Shown here: positions 32,605 through 42,678 of the stretch, in pieces
Layout: every line of letters begins with the position of its first letter
Position numbering within the stretch: the stretch's first letter is position 1
Origin: Mycoplasma sp. 1578d
Lineage (GTDB): Bacteria > Bacillota_I > Bacilli_A > Mycoplasmatales > Metamycoplasmataceae
Length of the DNA: 64,000 bases
NCBI RefSeq assembly: GCF_024582695.1
Contig: NZ_CP102081.1
Coordinates: 62,001-126,000, forward strand
Reading direction: 5' to 3'
Notes under the pieces: model-generated
Seen by the model: the letters and a program-made list of their open reading frames with translations, nothing else
Told to the model about the DNA's origin: nothing
Database searches by the model: none
Made by a program: the position numbers and the translations under genes

Positions 32605-33003
32605 TTTAAAAATTAGAACTGCTCAAACTAGGACAGGAAAATTGGACATTCTGTCCTTTTATTTATCATTATTTAGAGTAATACATCATATGAAACAATT
32701 TACTCTCGGACAATCATTAAGCAATTATTAAAATATTTTGAATATCATAAAAAATCTAAAAATTTGGAAATTATAAAAAAACAGAACAAAACTTATTAAA
32801 GTAGCTCAGATTGAATGTTTTAAAAATTCGTACATAGAGCAATCTCGATTTGTGTAAACCGAATTTAAAAAATTCAGAATTTAATTTGAATTTCTTGATT
32901 TTAGTTATAGAATTTTATTTTATCAGCAAACGCATTTAATAATGTGTTTTTTAGTTTAACATTATTGTATCTATTTTTTAATATAGTTCTATAATTTAAA
33001 AAT
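32605..33003 (+). promoter_or_regulatory. 399-bp gap: leaderless promoter of P80-type lipoprotein 2 and duplicated upstream block
   Basis: No gene is seen. After a terminator (32630) comes an AT-rich stretch of about 250 bases without coding potential. Then a copy of the block upstream of 30712 appears: 'TTTTATTTTATCAGCAAACG', a hairpin (ACGCATT/AATGTGT) with six T's, and TATAAT at 32990-32995, again exactly 8 bases before the ATG. The duplication that made the two lipoproteins therefore included their regulatory DNA. Confidence 0.65.
32630..32661 (+). terminator. Terminator of P80-type lipoprotein 1
   Basis: A 7-bp stem AGGACAG/CTGTCCT (32630-32636 with 32651-32657) is followed by T's; it resembles the hairpin at 403. 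Confidence 0.7.
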
Positions 33004-34863
33004 ATGAATAAAATTAAAAGAATAAAATTTTTAACTTCTGTTTTAGCTGTATCATCAGCAACTTCAATACTGGCAGCAAGTTGTCAAGCGAATCAATCAA
33101 ATTATCCAACAGATAAGGCGGCGTTGGATAAAAAAATCGTTCTTGCTGCATCACAAACACAAAAATGACCATTAATCATTGCTTTAAATGAACTTATACC
33201 ACTTTATAATGAGCAAATGAAAAATGATCCAGACTTTTTAAAAGTAGAGTTACAAACCAGAGAAATAACTGGAGCCCAAAATGAATTAGACTTAACCAAC
33301 AAGTATGAAAATTACATTAAATCAAATTCTGAAAAGGTGGCTAATTTATTATTAGGAAATCAAACTACAGCTTATGTCATTAATAAATACGGTAAGCTTT
33401 TAGACACAACTTCAGTTTTATCTCCACACGATTTTCCTACAAAATTACTTAAAGCACACACACAGCTAGTAGGAGAAGATTTAACTAAAACCAAAATCTA
33501 CAACTTACCGTTTAATGTGTCAGATACAAACGGATTTCTTGTTAATATAGATTTATTAAATAAAGCATTAGATTTGGCACAGCAAGCCGGTGCTACAGTC
33601 GATAAAACTGGAGAGCTTTTCAAAACTCTTGAAGCACAAAAAGACAAAGGAAGTAAAATTCCTGACAATTCAGCTATTAACTTTTTAAAAGTTAAACCAA
33701 ATAGCTTAAAAGGATATACTATTAATGAAAAAACCTTTAAAGGGTTAAATGGTCTATTCGAATTTGCTAGAAAACTAAAATCAGCATTAGAAATTGATCA
33801 TGCAAAAGTAGAAGCTTATGGTAAAAAAATCAATAGATTAAACATATTTGCCATCGATTATCAAGAGGACGAATTCTTTAAATCAATTAACAACCAATTA
33901 AAAGGTAAGCAGTTATGAGAATTAGAAAAAAATAATGGCCAATATGACTTTTCAAAGGTTAAATATAATATCAAGGACGATCCAAAAGTTCAAGAAGTTT
34001 TTAAAAAGACTTTTGACCAATTTGTTCAAAATAATTCATCAGACGTTGTACAAGAAGGAATGACCGGCGGCGATCCAGTACTATTTAAAGATATAAAATT
34101 CAATGACAATGTTAATGAATGAGCTCCTGGTACTATTAGAAACTACAACACCATTTTTGCAATCGCTGTATTAGTTGGTTTTGAACGGGCAGTTAATTCA
34201 CCAACATCTCGTGATTTTTATTCTACAGAAGACCCAAAAACTTGAGCAACTAGAGATGATGTTCTTTTAAAAGAGCAAATTACCAAAAATAATGCTGATG
34301 ATACATTTTCAACATATTTTGAAGGTGGTTCGACTCTAATTCCTGTTTCGGTAGATAACAATGGCAAAGAAGACAAAGCAACCTTATTATTTTTAAAATG
34401 ATTATACAAACAAAAAGTAGATCTTAATGGAGAAAAAATAGCTCCAACAGATTTAATAACCAGAAAATCAGCATACTTTATTCCAACAAAAGAGATTGTT
34501 GATCGCGGTGTTGGATTTTATAATGATGTAATAAAAAAATTCCAAGAAAAAATTGCAGAAAACAAAGCCAAAATTGAAAAAAATGATCCCCAAAAAGAAC
34601 AATTACAAAAAGAAAATGATACTTTAGAAACATATACTAACAATACTTATTCTGGTGCTGCATCATTTAAATCATTTTTTGATTTTTATAAAGATAATAA
34701 CGAAGATATATTAAATTTACCAAAAAGCGAAAAAACCACCAAAATTATTAAAAAAATCGAGAGTTTATTACTTGAATCAAATTTAGATAAAAATCCTAAC
34801 AAAAAAATAAACGGTGAAATGGCTTTACAAGAAGTGCTTAAAATTATTAATGATAAAAGTTAA
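33004..34863 (+). CDS. P80/P68-type surface lipoprotein 2, paralogue of the preceding gene
   Basis: The 619-residue lipoprotein has its lipobox at Cys27 (ILAASC). It is co-linear with the protein at 30712 over its whole length and very similar in the middle ('NFLKVKPNSLKGYTINEKTF', 'LKWLYKQK'). It differs mainly near the N-terminus and in the region around residues 350-400 and 500-540, as expected for surface proteins with different ligands. TGA Trp codons occur at 33168, 33916, 34119, 34242 and 34398. The convergent gene set downstream encodes the ATPase and two permeases. It has a leaderless promoter and ends 18 bases before a shared terminator. Confidence 0.78.
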
Positions 34864-34880
34864 TTAAAAAAGCAATTAAT

Positions 34881-34911
34881 AACAAAAAAGGACGCCGGGT
34901 CCTTTTTTGTT
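34881..34911. terminator. Bidirectional terminator, lipoprotein 2 / ABC operon
   Basis: A perfect 12-bp stem (34881-34892 with 34900-34911), loop CGCCGGG, is flanked by A and T runs on both sides. Confidence 0.9.
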
Positions 34912-34922
34912 CAACTTTAATT

Positions 34923-35735
34923 CTAGATTGACTTTACAATTTTTTTTGAAAAAATAAAATAAACAATTAAAGGAAGAGCTACAACTATTAAAGCCCCTGC
35001 AGATTGAATATTTTGAAAATATCCACCAGCTGGACTAGCTCCAATTTGTCTAAATCAAATTCCAACAGTATTGGTTTGAGTACCGCTTAATAGATAATTT
35101 GGTCATAGAAAATCATTTCACACTGACACAAACGAAAAAACAATTAACAATAAGTATATTTCTTTCATTTCTTTTCAATAGATCAAATACATTTTTTGTC
35201 ACACGGTTAAATTATCTACCAAAGCAACTTTATGATATTTTTTCTTACTTTTTTCAAAATGGATAGATAAGTTATACATAAAAAAATACGAGAAAATTGA
35301 ATTTGTCACTAAAGAGAGTGGAGTAAGTGAATTTGCTAAATGCAAATCATTTAATAATTTATCGAGCGAAAAATAAATTGTAAATTCAGGAATAAACGAA
35401 AAAAATAAAACAATAATTCAAACAGTTTTTGTAATTTTCTTTCTCAATTTGGATAATCCAATTACAAACAATGAATAAGTCACAAGGCGAATAATAATCA
35501 AAGCCAGCGAACTTTCTAAGGATATTAAAATTGCATTTCAAAACAATTTATCTCCAAAAAAACTAAAATTTCTAAATTCAAATTCTTTGAAATATAGAAA
35601 ATAATTTTTGTTTGTGACGGCTGAATTTGACATAAAAGCCAATAAAATAAGCATATAAAGCGGAAATAAAATTATCATAATTACAAGTAAAACAAATGCA
35701 ATTATTAAGATATCCTTGATGATTTTTTTATACAT
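34923..35735 (-). CDS. ABC importer permease 2 (MalG-like)
   Basis: The 270-residue membrane protein has about six spans. Its EAA-type loop is 'KVALVDNLTVWQKMYLIYWKEM', the site where the ATPase docks. Size and order after another permease suggest the CUT1 carbohydrate type, in which MalF- and MalG-like subunits form the channel. It starts one base after the end of permease 1, with the SD inside that gene (AAGGAG). About ten TGA codons are read as Trp. The substrate is unknown; sugars or glycerol phosphates are typical. Confidence 0.8.
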
Positions 35736-35736
35736 T

Positions 35737-36684
35737 TTATCTCCTTTGTTTTTTATTAAGAATTTTTTTAACTGACATCTTTACGATAAAAAAACCAAAT
35801 CAAGTAACAATAAATAAAAATAATAAATATAAAATTGTTATCACACTAGCTGCATATGCTTTGTTAGCATCAACGGTTAAAGCACCTCCAAAAGGTCTAG
35901 TTAATTGAAAAACATAACTAGCCAATGTGTGTCCTTGAGTTGATACTACCTTACTTTCTTCCATAATTGCTCCAGGGAACATTAAAAATGAAAACACTAA
36001 ATTAGTATAAGTCACCAAAATAAAAGATTTACTAAATTCTTGATAATATAAATATTTTAATTTATCAAAAAAACTTAAATTATCAACTTTGATTAATTTT
36101 CGGTATTTTTCGTTAATTCGACTAAAAATAAAACTAAAAATGACTATATTAAATGGCATTGATCTTCAAAGTTGAAAGATTAAAAAATAAAATTTAATAC
36201 TAAGTCGATCACTCCCATAAATAAAACTTTTATTCGAGTGAAACAGACGAAAGAATAAATTCTCTTGACCAAAAAGCAAAATAAATGCCAAACCAACAGT
36301 AAAACTAGAAATAAAGAATTGCGAGTAAATTAACTTTAAAAAGAAATTTTTACTTCTTCTTAAAGTCAGAGCACTGATTGAATATGCGATTGTAATTGAG
36401 AATAATAAAGAAAAGAAAGTTGGCACAAAAAATAAAAACGTAGAGTTAGAGATTGCTATTTGAAAATTTGGATCAATAAACACTCTTTGATAATTATTGA
36501 TTCCGTATTGATAAATAAATTTTTTAGTTTGGCTTGGAAAAGTGATAAAGGATTCGCTAATAGTATTAATGATTGGATAGATATAAAAAATAAAAACAAT
36601 TACAAATAATGGAAGTATATAAAGGGATGCGATTCCATATTGTCTTGCTTTTTGTTTATCTCATTTAAATTGCAATTTCTTCAT
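35737..36684 (-). CDS. ABC importer permease 1 (MalF-like)
   Basis: The 315-residue protein has about six membrane spans, a basic start ('MKKLQFKWDKQKARQYG') and an EAA-like loop 'KLIKVDNLSFFDKLKYLYYQEF'. It begins 20 bases inside the ATPase gene, so the three importer genes are tightly coupled. TGA Trp codons split it at about 36166 and 35800. With permease 2 it forms the translocation pore; its likely receptor is one or both lipoproteins on the facing strand. Confidence 0.8.
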
Positions 36685-37843
36685 TTTTAAATCTCAATAT
36701 TTTTTGTTGATCTATTTTAATATCTACCAAATCACCCACACTTAGTTTGTTATTAGTACTTAGTGATGTATAAGTTGAATCGCAATCACTCACTTTATAA
36801 ATTGTTAAATCACCAATATTTTCCTTATGGATAATTGTCAACTCACTAGAATAGCCCTTTGCTTTACTAATATAAATATCACGTGGTTTAATAAAAGACT
36901 TACTATCTTTATCTTGAGATATTAAATTAAGTTCAGGCGAGCAAAAAAAGTTGGCTACAAAAAAGGTCGCAGGACGGTCCAATACATTGTCTTTTGTGTC
37001 AAATTGCTCAATTTTACCATTTCTCATTACCAAAATATAATCGCTAAGTTTGAGTGCATCGTTTTGGTCATGAGTTACTAAGATAATTGATAAATTAAAC
37101 TCGCGTTTAATTTTAGCAATTCATTCAATTGTTTTTTCTTTAATTTTGACATCCAAGGCCGAAAAAGGCTCGTCCATTAAAATTAATTCTGATTTTTTCA
37201 CAATAGCTTTAGCAATTAAAACTCTTTGTTTTTGTCCTCCCGAGATGTTTTGAGCTTTATTGTTAAGAATTTCAGTGATTTCTACTTTTTTAGCTATGAA
37301 ATCCAAATCCTTTTTAAAAAAATGTTTTAGTCGTAATTCTTTTACAAACTCTTTAAAAAAATTCAAGTTTGTAAATAAATAAAACCAAAATAACAAAAAT
37401 CAAACCCACAAAAAGATTTGTTTTTCTTTTTTAGGATCAAGATTATTTAAATATTTATTTACTTGTTTTGTTATGTATGTAGATTTTTTAATTTTTAAGT
37501 CTTTTCAATTTTGTAAAAATTCGCTCCGTTTTTCCTTGCGTCAAACGAACGAATTTTTAGCACTTAAATAAATGTTTTGAAAAACACTAATCTCTTCATA
37601 TAAGAGGTTATCTTGTAAAATATACCCAATATCAGCAGTTGTGATATTTTTATATAATTCTATTTTTGAATCCTTTGCAATTTCTATTTTAGAAAGCAAA
37701 TTTAACAGAGTGGTCTTTCCAGCACCAGAAGGGCCCACCAATGAAATTATTTTATTTTTAGGTAACCTTAATTCAGGGATGTTTAAGATAATTTTTTTAT
37801 CTTTTTTCAAAACTACATTTTTAATAGTTGCAATTTCATTCAC
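36665..37843 (-). CDS. ABC importer ATP-binding protein with a large insertion
   Basis: The 392-residue ATPase has Walker A 'GPSGAGKTT', Q-loop 'YILQDNLL', signature 'NISGGQKQR', Walker B '[13 protein letters not shown]' and the switch His in 'LVTHDQ'. A MalK-like C-terminal TOBE region ('[13 protein letters not shown]') follows. Between the Q-loop and signature it carries about 75 extra residues, including a Trp/Phe-rich hydrophobic stretch ('[14 protein letters not shown]', near 37380-37420) that is unusual for a cytosolic subunit. Insertions at this point occur in other mycoplasma ATPases such as MG187. The start is GTG at 37841-37843, with TAAAAT close upstream and no SD. It is the first gene of the importer operon. 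Confidence 0.82.
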
Positions 37844-37918
37844 AATTATTATTTTATCAAAATGTTGAATTATGAAATTATAAAAGAGAATTAATGACTA
37901 GACAAGCCAACATAGCAT

Positions 37919-37950
37919 TAAAAATGCACCTCAAGAAAATTTGAGATGCA
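37919..37950 (-). terminator. Terminator of the lipoprotein gene at 38005
   Basis: A 9-bp stem (37926-37934 with 37941-37949, one G-U pair) is followed by T's on the minus strand. A second, shorter hairpin (TCAGAAT/ATTCTGA, 37974-37990) lies between it and the stop codon. Confidence 0.65.
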
Positions 37951-38004
37951 ATAAATAATTTATTTTTTACTTATCAGAATTTTATTCTGATTTAAAGGAT
38001 GATT

Positions 38005-39063
38005 TTATTTAGTTTTAATGTTTAATAATTGTTTAGTAATATCTCAGAATAATTCACGCGAAACTTTGGTGTTTGGTTTAAACTTATTAAAAGTCTCATA
38101 ATATCAATTTAGTTTTGTTTCTAATTCTTGAAAATTCTTTTCATCTCCATCAAAAAACATGTCAGGTTTTAATTGATCAAAAAAGTCGGTCACTTCTTTT
38201 ACTTGTTCTTGAAAGTCACCTTGATTATATTTATTAATTTCTTTTCAAAGTTCAACTAAATTTAAATTCGAAACCGCTCCAATAAATTGATCATTATTAG
38301 GAACTGAAAAACGAATAATTTGTAATAACTTGTCTTCAATACTTAAATCAGAACCATTTTCAGGTTTTAAATGGTACATTTTTAAAAATATATTATCAAA
38401 TGACTTAAAGTCTAACGGATTTTTTAATTTAATCGATTCATCGTCATCAAGGTCTTGATTAAGTTTATCAACAATCTCTTTTAGATTAAGATTATTTTTA
38501 TTTGATTCATAGATTTTTTCTAATATTTTTGAAAAATTCTCAGTGTTTTCATCAAGAGTTGTTTTTGTAGCTAACTGTGTTAATGGGGACACGTCTTGTA
38601 TTTTAAAAGCACTTGTCAAAAAGTCGCCTAAAAGTTTAACAATTTTATCTTTTAAATTATTGTTTTGATCTAAAATAAACTGAACATTTTCTTGTTTATG
38701 TTCATTATAATATTTATGATTTTCTTGTGCAGGTGTTAAAGGCTCTTGAGTTTTATTTTGATTATTTATCTCATTTTTAGGTGCAGTTGGAGCTGAAGAG
38801 GTTTTATTTTTGTCTGTGTTTTCGCTATCATTATCAATATTATTATTATTTGTAGTGTTGTTTCCAGGTGTTGTTTCATTTTTAGGCATTGGATTATCGC
38901 CAGAATTATTTTTTGGAGCTTCAACTTTGGTTTCTTTATTTTTGTCTTTTTCGGTTTCTGTATTTGGTTTTGGGCTTGTTGTTTGTTGTGTTGTTGAACA
39001 AGAAATTAATGTAAGCGGAGTGAGCGATAATAAGCTTGTTAAGTAAAATTTATTTAATTTCAT
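38005..39063 (-). CDS. Lipoprotein with a long polar linker
   Basis: 352 residues with a lipobox at Cys22 (TLISC). Residues 23-115 are a disordered linker rich in Thr, Asn, Pro, Lys and Glu; the rest is a helical domain with a 'KIVKLLGDFLTSAF' helix, an acidic 'NQDLDDDESIK' segment and a C-terminal 'KPNTKVSRELFWDITKQLL'. TGA is Trp at 38242 and elsewhere near the end. The layout (lipobox, low-complexity spacer, helical head) is shared with the lipoproteins at 61702 and 63385, but the heads look different. It is a surface protein of unknown function with its own gene and terminator. Confidence 0.78.
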
Positions 39064-39194
39064 ATAATGTCCTTCTTTCTATATATTTTAATTATATTAC
39101 TAATTAAGTATATAAAGTTTATCAGATTAAATTTCAAAACGCAAACCTATTTATTTTATAAAACTAATATTGCAATAAATTGCATGTAGAAATT

Positions 39195-39216
39195 AAAAAA
39201 TCGTCCGAAAGGACGA
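39195..39216 (-). terminator. Terminator of the rpsP-trmD-rplS operon
   Basis: The stem TCGTCC/GGACGA (39201-39206 with 39211-39216) is followed on the minus strand by six T's. Confidence 0.8.
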
Positions 39217-39233
39217 GATCTGTTTGCTTAATT

Positions 39234-39584
39234 TTATCTTTTAATTTCTTTAAGACGAGCACTTTTTCCAGTACGGTTTCTCATAAAGTAAAGTCTATGT
39301 CTTCTTACTTTATTTGAACGAACTACTTCAATACTTGCAATTAAAGGTGAGTTAAGAGGAAATGTTCTTTCCACTCCAACACCGTATGAAATTTTTCTAA
39401 CTGTAAATGTTTCACGAGTTCCCGATTCTTTTTTAGAGATAACTAAACCTTCAAAAATCTGAATACGTTCTTTTTCACCTTCACGAATCCGAACGTGAAC
39501 TTTAACATTGTCTCCAGTTTGAAAGTCAACTAAATCTGTACGTAATTGTTTTTCTTCAACAAGCTCTATTAATTTATTTCTCAT
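39234..39584 (-). CDS. rplS: 50S ribosomal protein L19
   Basis: The 116-residue protein shows the L19 blocks '[17 protein letters not shown]', '[10 protein letters not shown]', '[18 protein letters not shown]' and 'RRHRLYFMR'. It contacts 16S rRNA at the subunit interface. Its start lies 11 bases inside trmD, with an AAAGGA SD there. It is last in the operon. Confidence 0.97.
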   Translation of the reverse strand: MRNKLIELVEEKQLRTDLVDFQTGDNVKVHVRIREGEKERIQIFEGLVISKKESGTRETFTVRKISYGVGVERTFPLNSPLIASIEVVRSNKVRRHRLYFMRNRTGKSARLKEIKR

Positions 39585-40257
39585 GTTTAATCCTTTCGAT
39601 AATATCAGGTCGATTTTTGAGCGTTTTTTCTCATTGAGCCTGATCTTTTCATTTTTGTATCTCGCTATGATTTCCGTTAAAAAGTACTTGAGGAACTTTC
39701 ATTCCTTTATACTCTCTTGGGCGAGTATATTGTGGATAATCCAATAAACCTATTCCTTGAAATGAATCGTTTTGGTGCGATTGTTCATTAATCACGCCAT
39801 CAACTAGTCGAGTGATTGAATCGGCCATAACCATGGCTGGGAGCTCTCCGCCAGTGAGGACATAATCTCCAATTGATAGTTCAATATCAACTAGTTCTAC
39901 AACTCTTTCATCAAACCCTTCATATCTTCCGCAAATAAATGTAATTTGTTCATGACGTGAAAGTTCTTGAGCAATTTGTTGATTAAAAACTTTACCTTGA
40001 GGCGAAACTAAAATTTTATATCCGCCCTGATTTTGTAGCGATTCAAGAGCCAGGTCAATTGGCTCAATTTGCAAGAGCAACCCATGACCACCACCATAAA
40101 TTTCATCGTCAACCTTATGGTGTTTGTTTTTGCTAAAGGCTCTAAAATCAATAACATTAATCTCAATTAAGTTTTTGGCAATTGCTTTATTAATGATACT
40201 TTCAGAGATAAAAGGCTCAAAATACTTTGGGAATAGAGTTAAAAAATTAATTTTCAT
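39574..40257 (-). CDS. trmD: tRNA (guanine-37-N1) methyltransferase
   Basis: The 227-residue SPOUT enzyme makes m1G37 in tRNAs, preventing frameshifts. Start '[16 protein letters not shown]', '[13 protein letters not shown]', '[13 protein letters not shown]' and the knot '[18 protein letters not shown] ... [11 protein letters not shown]' are all typical. TGA at 39649 and 39631 is Trp, and the true stop (TAA 39574) lies inside rplS. It starts 3 bases after rpsP ends. The usual rimM gene between rpsP and trmD is absent here. Confidence 0.95.
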
Positions 40258-40260
40258 TGC

Positions 40261-40509
40261 TTATTTTTTAAGTTCAGCTGTTAGCTTGTTAGCTCTAAAA
40301 AGATTTGAAACAGTTTCAGTAGTTTTGGCACCTTTAGCAAGTCATGCTGCAGTTGCCTCTTTATTTAATACAAGTTCTTTGGTAGAAGGATTGTAGTGAC
40401 CTAAAGCTTCGATAAATCTCCCATCACGTGGAGCACGTGCATCAGCAGCAACAATTTTGTAGACAGGTCTAAATTTGCTTCCCATGCGTCTAAGTCTAAT
40501 TTTTACCAT
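40261..40509 (-). CDS. rpsP: 30S ribosomal protein S16
   Basis: This 82-residue protein begins '[20 protein letters not shown]' and continues '[21 protein letters not shown]', both diagnostic for S16, which is needed for small-subunit assembly. A strong SD (GGAGGTAATCT) lies directly before the ATG. It leads the rpsP-trmD-rplS operon. Confidence 0.97.
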
Positions 40510-40609
40510 AGATTACCTCCTTTACTGTCAAGCACTTTTGCTTGACACTTTTAACTAAGTAAGTTAATTATAAACTAAAAATATAAAAGCGAAAATATTT
40601 TGATTTTGA

Positions 40610-40621
40610 TATAATAAATAA
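40610..40621 (+). promoter_or_regulatory. SRP RNA promoter
   Basis: TATAAT at 40610-40615 lies 6 bases before the mature 5' end of the RNA, which is a usual spacing. A TTTTGA-like stretch precedes it. Confidence 0.7.
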
Positions 40622-40704
40622 GCCGTTAAAACAATAACCCACTAACCTGGTCAGGACAGAAATGGAGCAGCCAAATGAGGAAGTGTTGTGTTTGACGGTT
40701 TTTT
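40622..40704 (+). ncRNA. ffs: Signal recognition particle RNA (small, 4.5S type)
   Basis: A hairpin RNA of about 80 bases. The closing stem is GCCGT with ACGG, and the conserved SRP core GGTCAGGACAGAAATGGAGC followed by AGCC contains the Ffh-binding symmetric loop and tetraloop region. A T run at the end acts as terminator. It binds Ffh and targets membrane and secreted proteins co-translationally. Confidence 0.95.
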
Positions 40705-40764
40705 ATTTGCATAAAAAACACTATTAAAGCAGAAATTGGTACAATAATATTTATAAAGGAATAT

Positions 40765-41169
40765 ATGGGACAAGAAAAAAGTTTATACTATAAAATGGAT
40801 CAACAAGAAAGTGTTAATTTATTTATAGATTTAATTTTTCCACATATCCAAGAATGTAAAATGGTTTTATTACAAGGCGATTTAGGTGCAGGTAAAACCA
40901 CTATTGTTAAGTATATAGCTCAAAAACTCCGAATTAAAGACAATATCACTAGTCCGAGTTTTTCATACATGAAAACATATCCTGGCTTAGTCCATATTGA
41001 TTTGTACAATTATAAGGGCGATCTGGATGAATTTGAGGATTATTTTGAAGATAATATTGTTGCAATTGAATGATCAAACTTAAAGAAATTAGCATATCAG
41101 CAATATGTTTTAATTGACATTAAATTTAACAATGATAAAAGAGATTATCAATCTTGGGTGGTGAAATAA
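40765..41169 (+). CDS. tsaE: tRNA threonylcarbamoyladenosine biosynthesis ATPase
   Basis: The 134-residue P-loop protein has Walker A 'LQGDLGAGKTTIVKYIA', switch 'NITSPSFSYMKTYPG' and 'LVHIDLYNYKGD', and the 'AIEWS' Walker-B-like end of TsaE. It drives cycles of the TsaB-TsaD complex that puts t6A at position 37 of ANN-reading tRNAs. It is the first of a tsaE-tsaB-tsaD operon; the stop shares a base with the tsaB start. One TGA (41071) is Trp. Confidence 0.93.
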
Positions 41170-41729
41170 TGAATGTTTTTCTTGATACAGTCGCAAGTGA
41201 TTTAGTGATTATTTTGTTTGATGATTCTTTTCAAGTTCACGATTATATTCACATTATTGGCGTTAAAAAGAAAGTAGAATTACTTACAGAGCAATTTGAT
41301 AGTTTGCTAAACAAGCATAATCTAAAATATAAAAATATTGAGAAATTTTATATTAATAAAGGACCTGGATTTTTTACTGGAGTACGTATTGCTTTAGTTT
41401 TTGCTCGTACTATTGCATTATGAACCGGCGCTAAAATTTATACTACTAATTCATTTTTGATTTTAAATAAACAAATTACAAAAGAGACCTTTGTTCTAGA
41501 TGCAAGCGGAGGTAAAAAATACTTATTAGCTCAAAAAATGATAACAAACGGAAATCCTAATTACATTCAAAACAGCATTAAGGTTGAAAAAAGCGATCAA
41601 CAAGTTGATCAAATTAATTATCAATTAATAATTGATAATTTTGTAATCTATCAAGATATTTTTACACAAGAAAAATTACTGGATATTACTCCACTATATA
41701 TAAAAATGCCCCAGATTGGAGAAGTATAA
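41169..41729 (+). CDS. tsaB: tRNA threonylcarbamoyladenosine biosynthesis protein TsaB
   Basis: The 186-residue ASKHA-fold partner of TsaD. It has the family motif 'INKGPGFFTGVRIALVFARTIAL' (equivalent to GPGSFTGLRIG), followed by 'TTNSFLILN'. The ATG at 41169 overlaps the tsaE stop by one base (TAATG), which decides the start over an upstream ATG at 41154. The N-terminal 'MNVFLDTVASDLVII' has lost the strict nucleotide loop, as is normal for TsaB. Confidence 0.92.
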
Positions 41730-41730
41730 A

Positions 41731-42666
41731 ATGACCATTTTAGGAATTGAAACTTCACATGATGATACATCAATTGCCGTTTTAAGAGATGGTCAGGTTC
41801 TTGATATGTGAACCATTTCTCAAATTGATATTTTTAAAAAATTCGGCGGTACTATCCCTGAATTAGCTTCCCGTGAGCATGTTAAAAACATTTCGCTGAT
41901 CCAAAAATTAATCATGGAGAAATATTCTCAAAGTGATTTTGATTATGTTGCTTATACTAAAGAACCAGGATTAATAGGAACCTTACAAATTGGGTATTTA
42001 TTTGCTTTTGCTACAGCTAAAACTTTTAATGTTCCCCTCATTCCAGTCAATCATTTGCATGGGCATTTTTTATCAGCTACATTAACCAATCAAATTACTT
42101 ATCCAGCACTTTGCTTACTAGTATCTGGTGGTCATACTCAATTAATTTATGCGACTTCACATTCAGAGATTGAAATTATTGGTGAAACTTTAGATGATGC
42201 AGTAGGAGAAGTTTTTGACAAAGTTTCTTCTCGGCTTGGAATTGGTTTTCCTGGTGGTCCATTGATTGATAAGATTTTCCAACAATATAAGGGTGAATAC
42301 ATTGGTTTCACCATTCCAAAAACAAAAAATGAATTCGATTTTTCATTTAGTGGAATTAAAACCCAAGTTCTTAATTATCTTAATAAGCTAAAAATGAATA
42401 AAAAAGAAATTAATACTCAACAAATTGCTGCTAGTTTTCAACGCATTGCCATTGAATATTTAATTCAAAAAACTAATTGAGCTCTCAGTAAATACAAAAC
42501 TTCCTCATTAGTGCTTGGTGGAGGAGTTTCGGCTAATTCATATCTTAGAGAAGAATTTGTTAAACTTCATCCAAATACCATTATTCCATCAATGAAATAT
42601 ACTACTGATAACGGAGCAATGATTGCTCAAGTCGCTTATTTAAATTTAACAAAAAATAGGTTATAA
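41731..42666 (+). CDS. tsaD: tRNA N6-adenosine threonylcarbamoyltransferase
   Basis: The 311-residue catalytic subunit of t6A synthesis shows '[15 protein letters not shown]', '[15 protein letters not shown]', the metal-binding 'HLHGH' (His108 and His112), '[12 protein letters not shown]', '[15 protein letters not shown]' and 'FSFSGIKT'. All are complete. TGA at 41809 and 42478 is Trp. It starts one base after tsaB and ends inside a terminator shared with the convergent hydrolase gene. Confidence 0.97.
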
Positions 42667-42678
42667 AACCTATTTTTT
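42651..42678. terminator. Bidirectional terminator, tsaD / hydrolase
   Basis: An 11-bp perfect stem (42651-42661 with 42668-42678) with A and T flanks contains both stop codons (tsaD TAA 42664 and hydrolase TAG 42670). Confidence 0.85.

Noticed and set aside
40124-40396. Plus-strand frame across rpsP and trmD
   Set aside because: It is antisense to two certain genes; rpsP on the minus strand explains this DNA fully.
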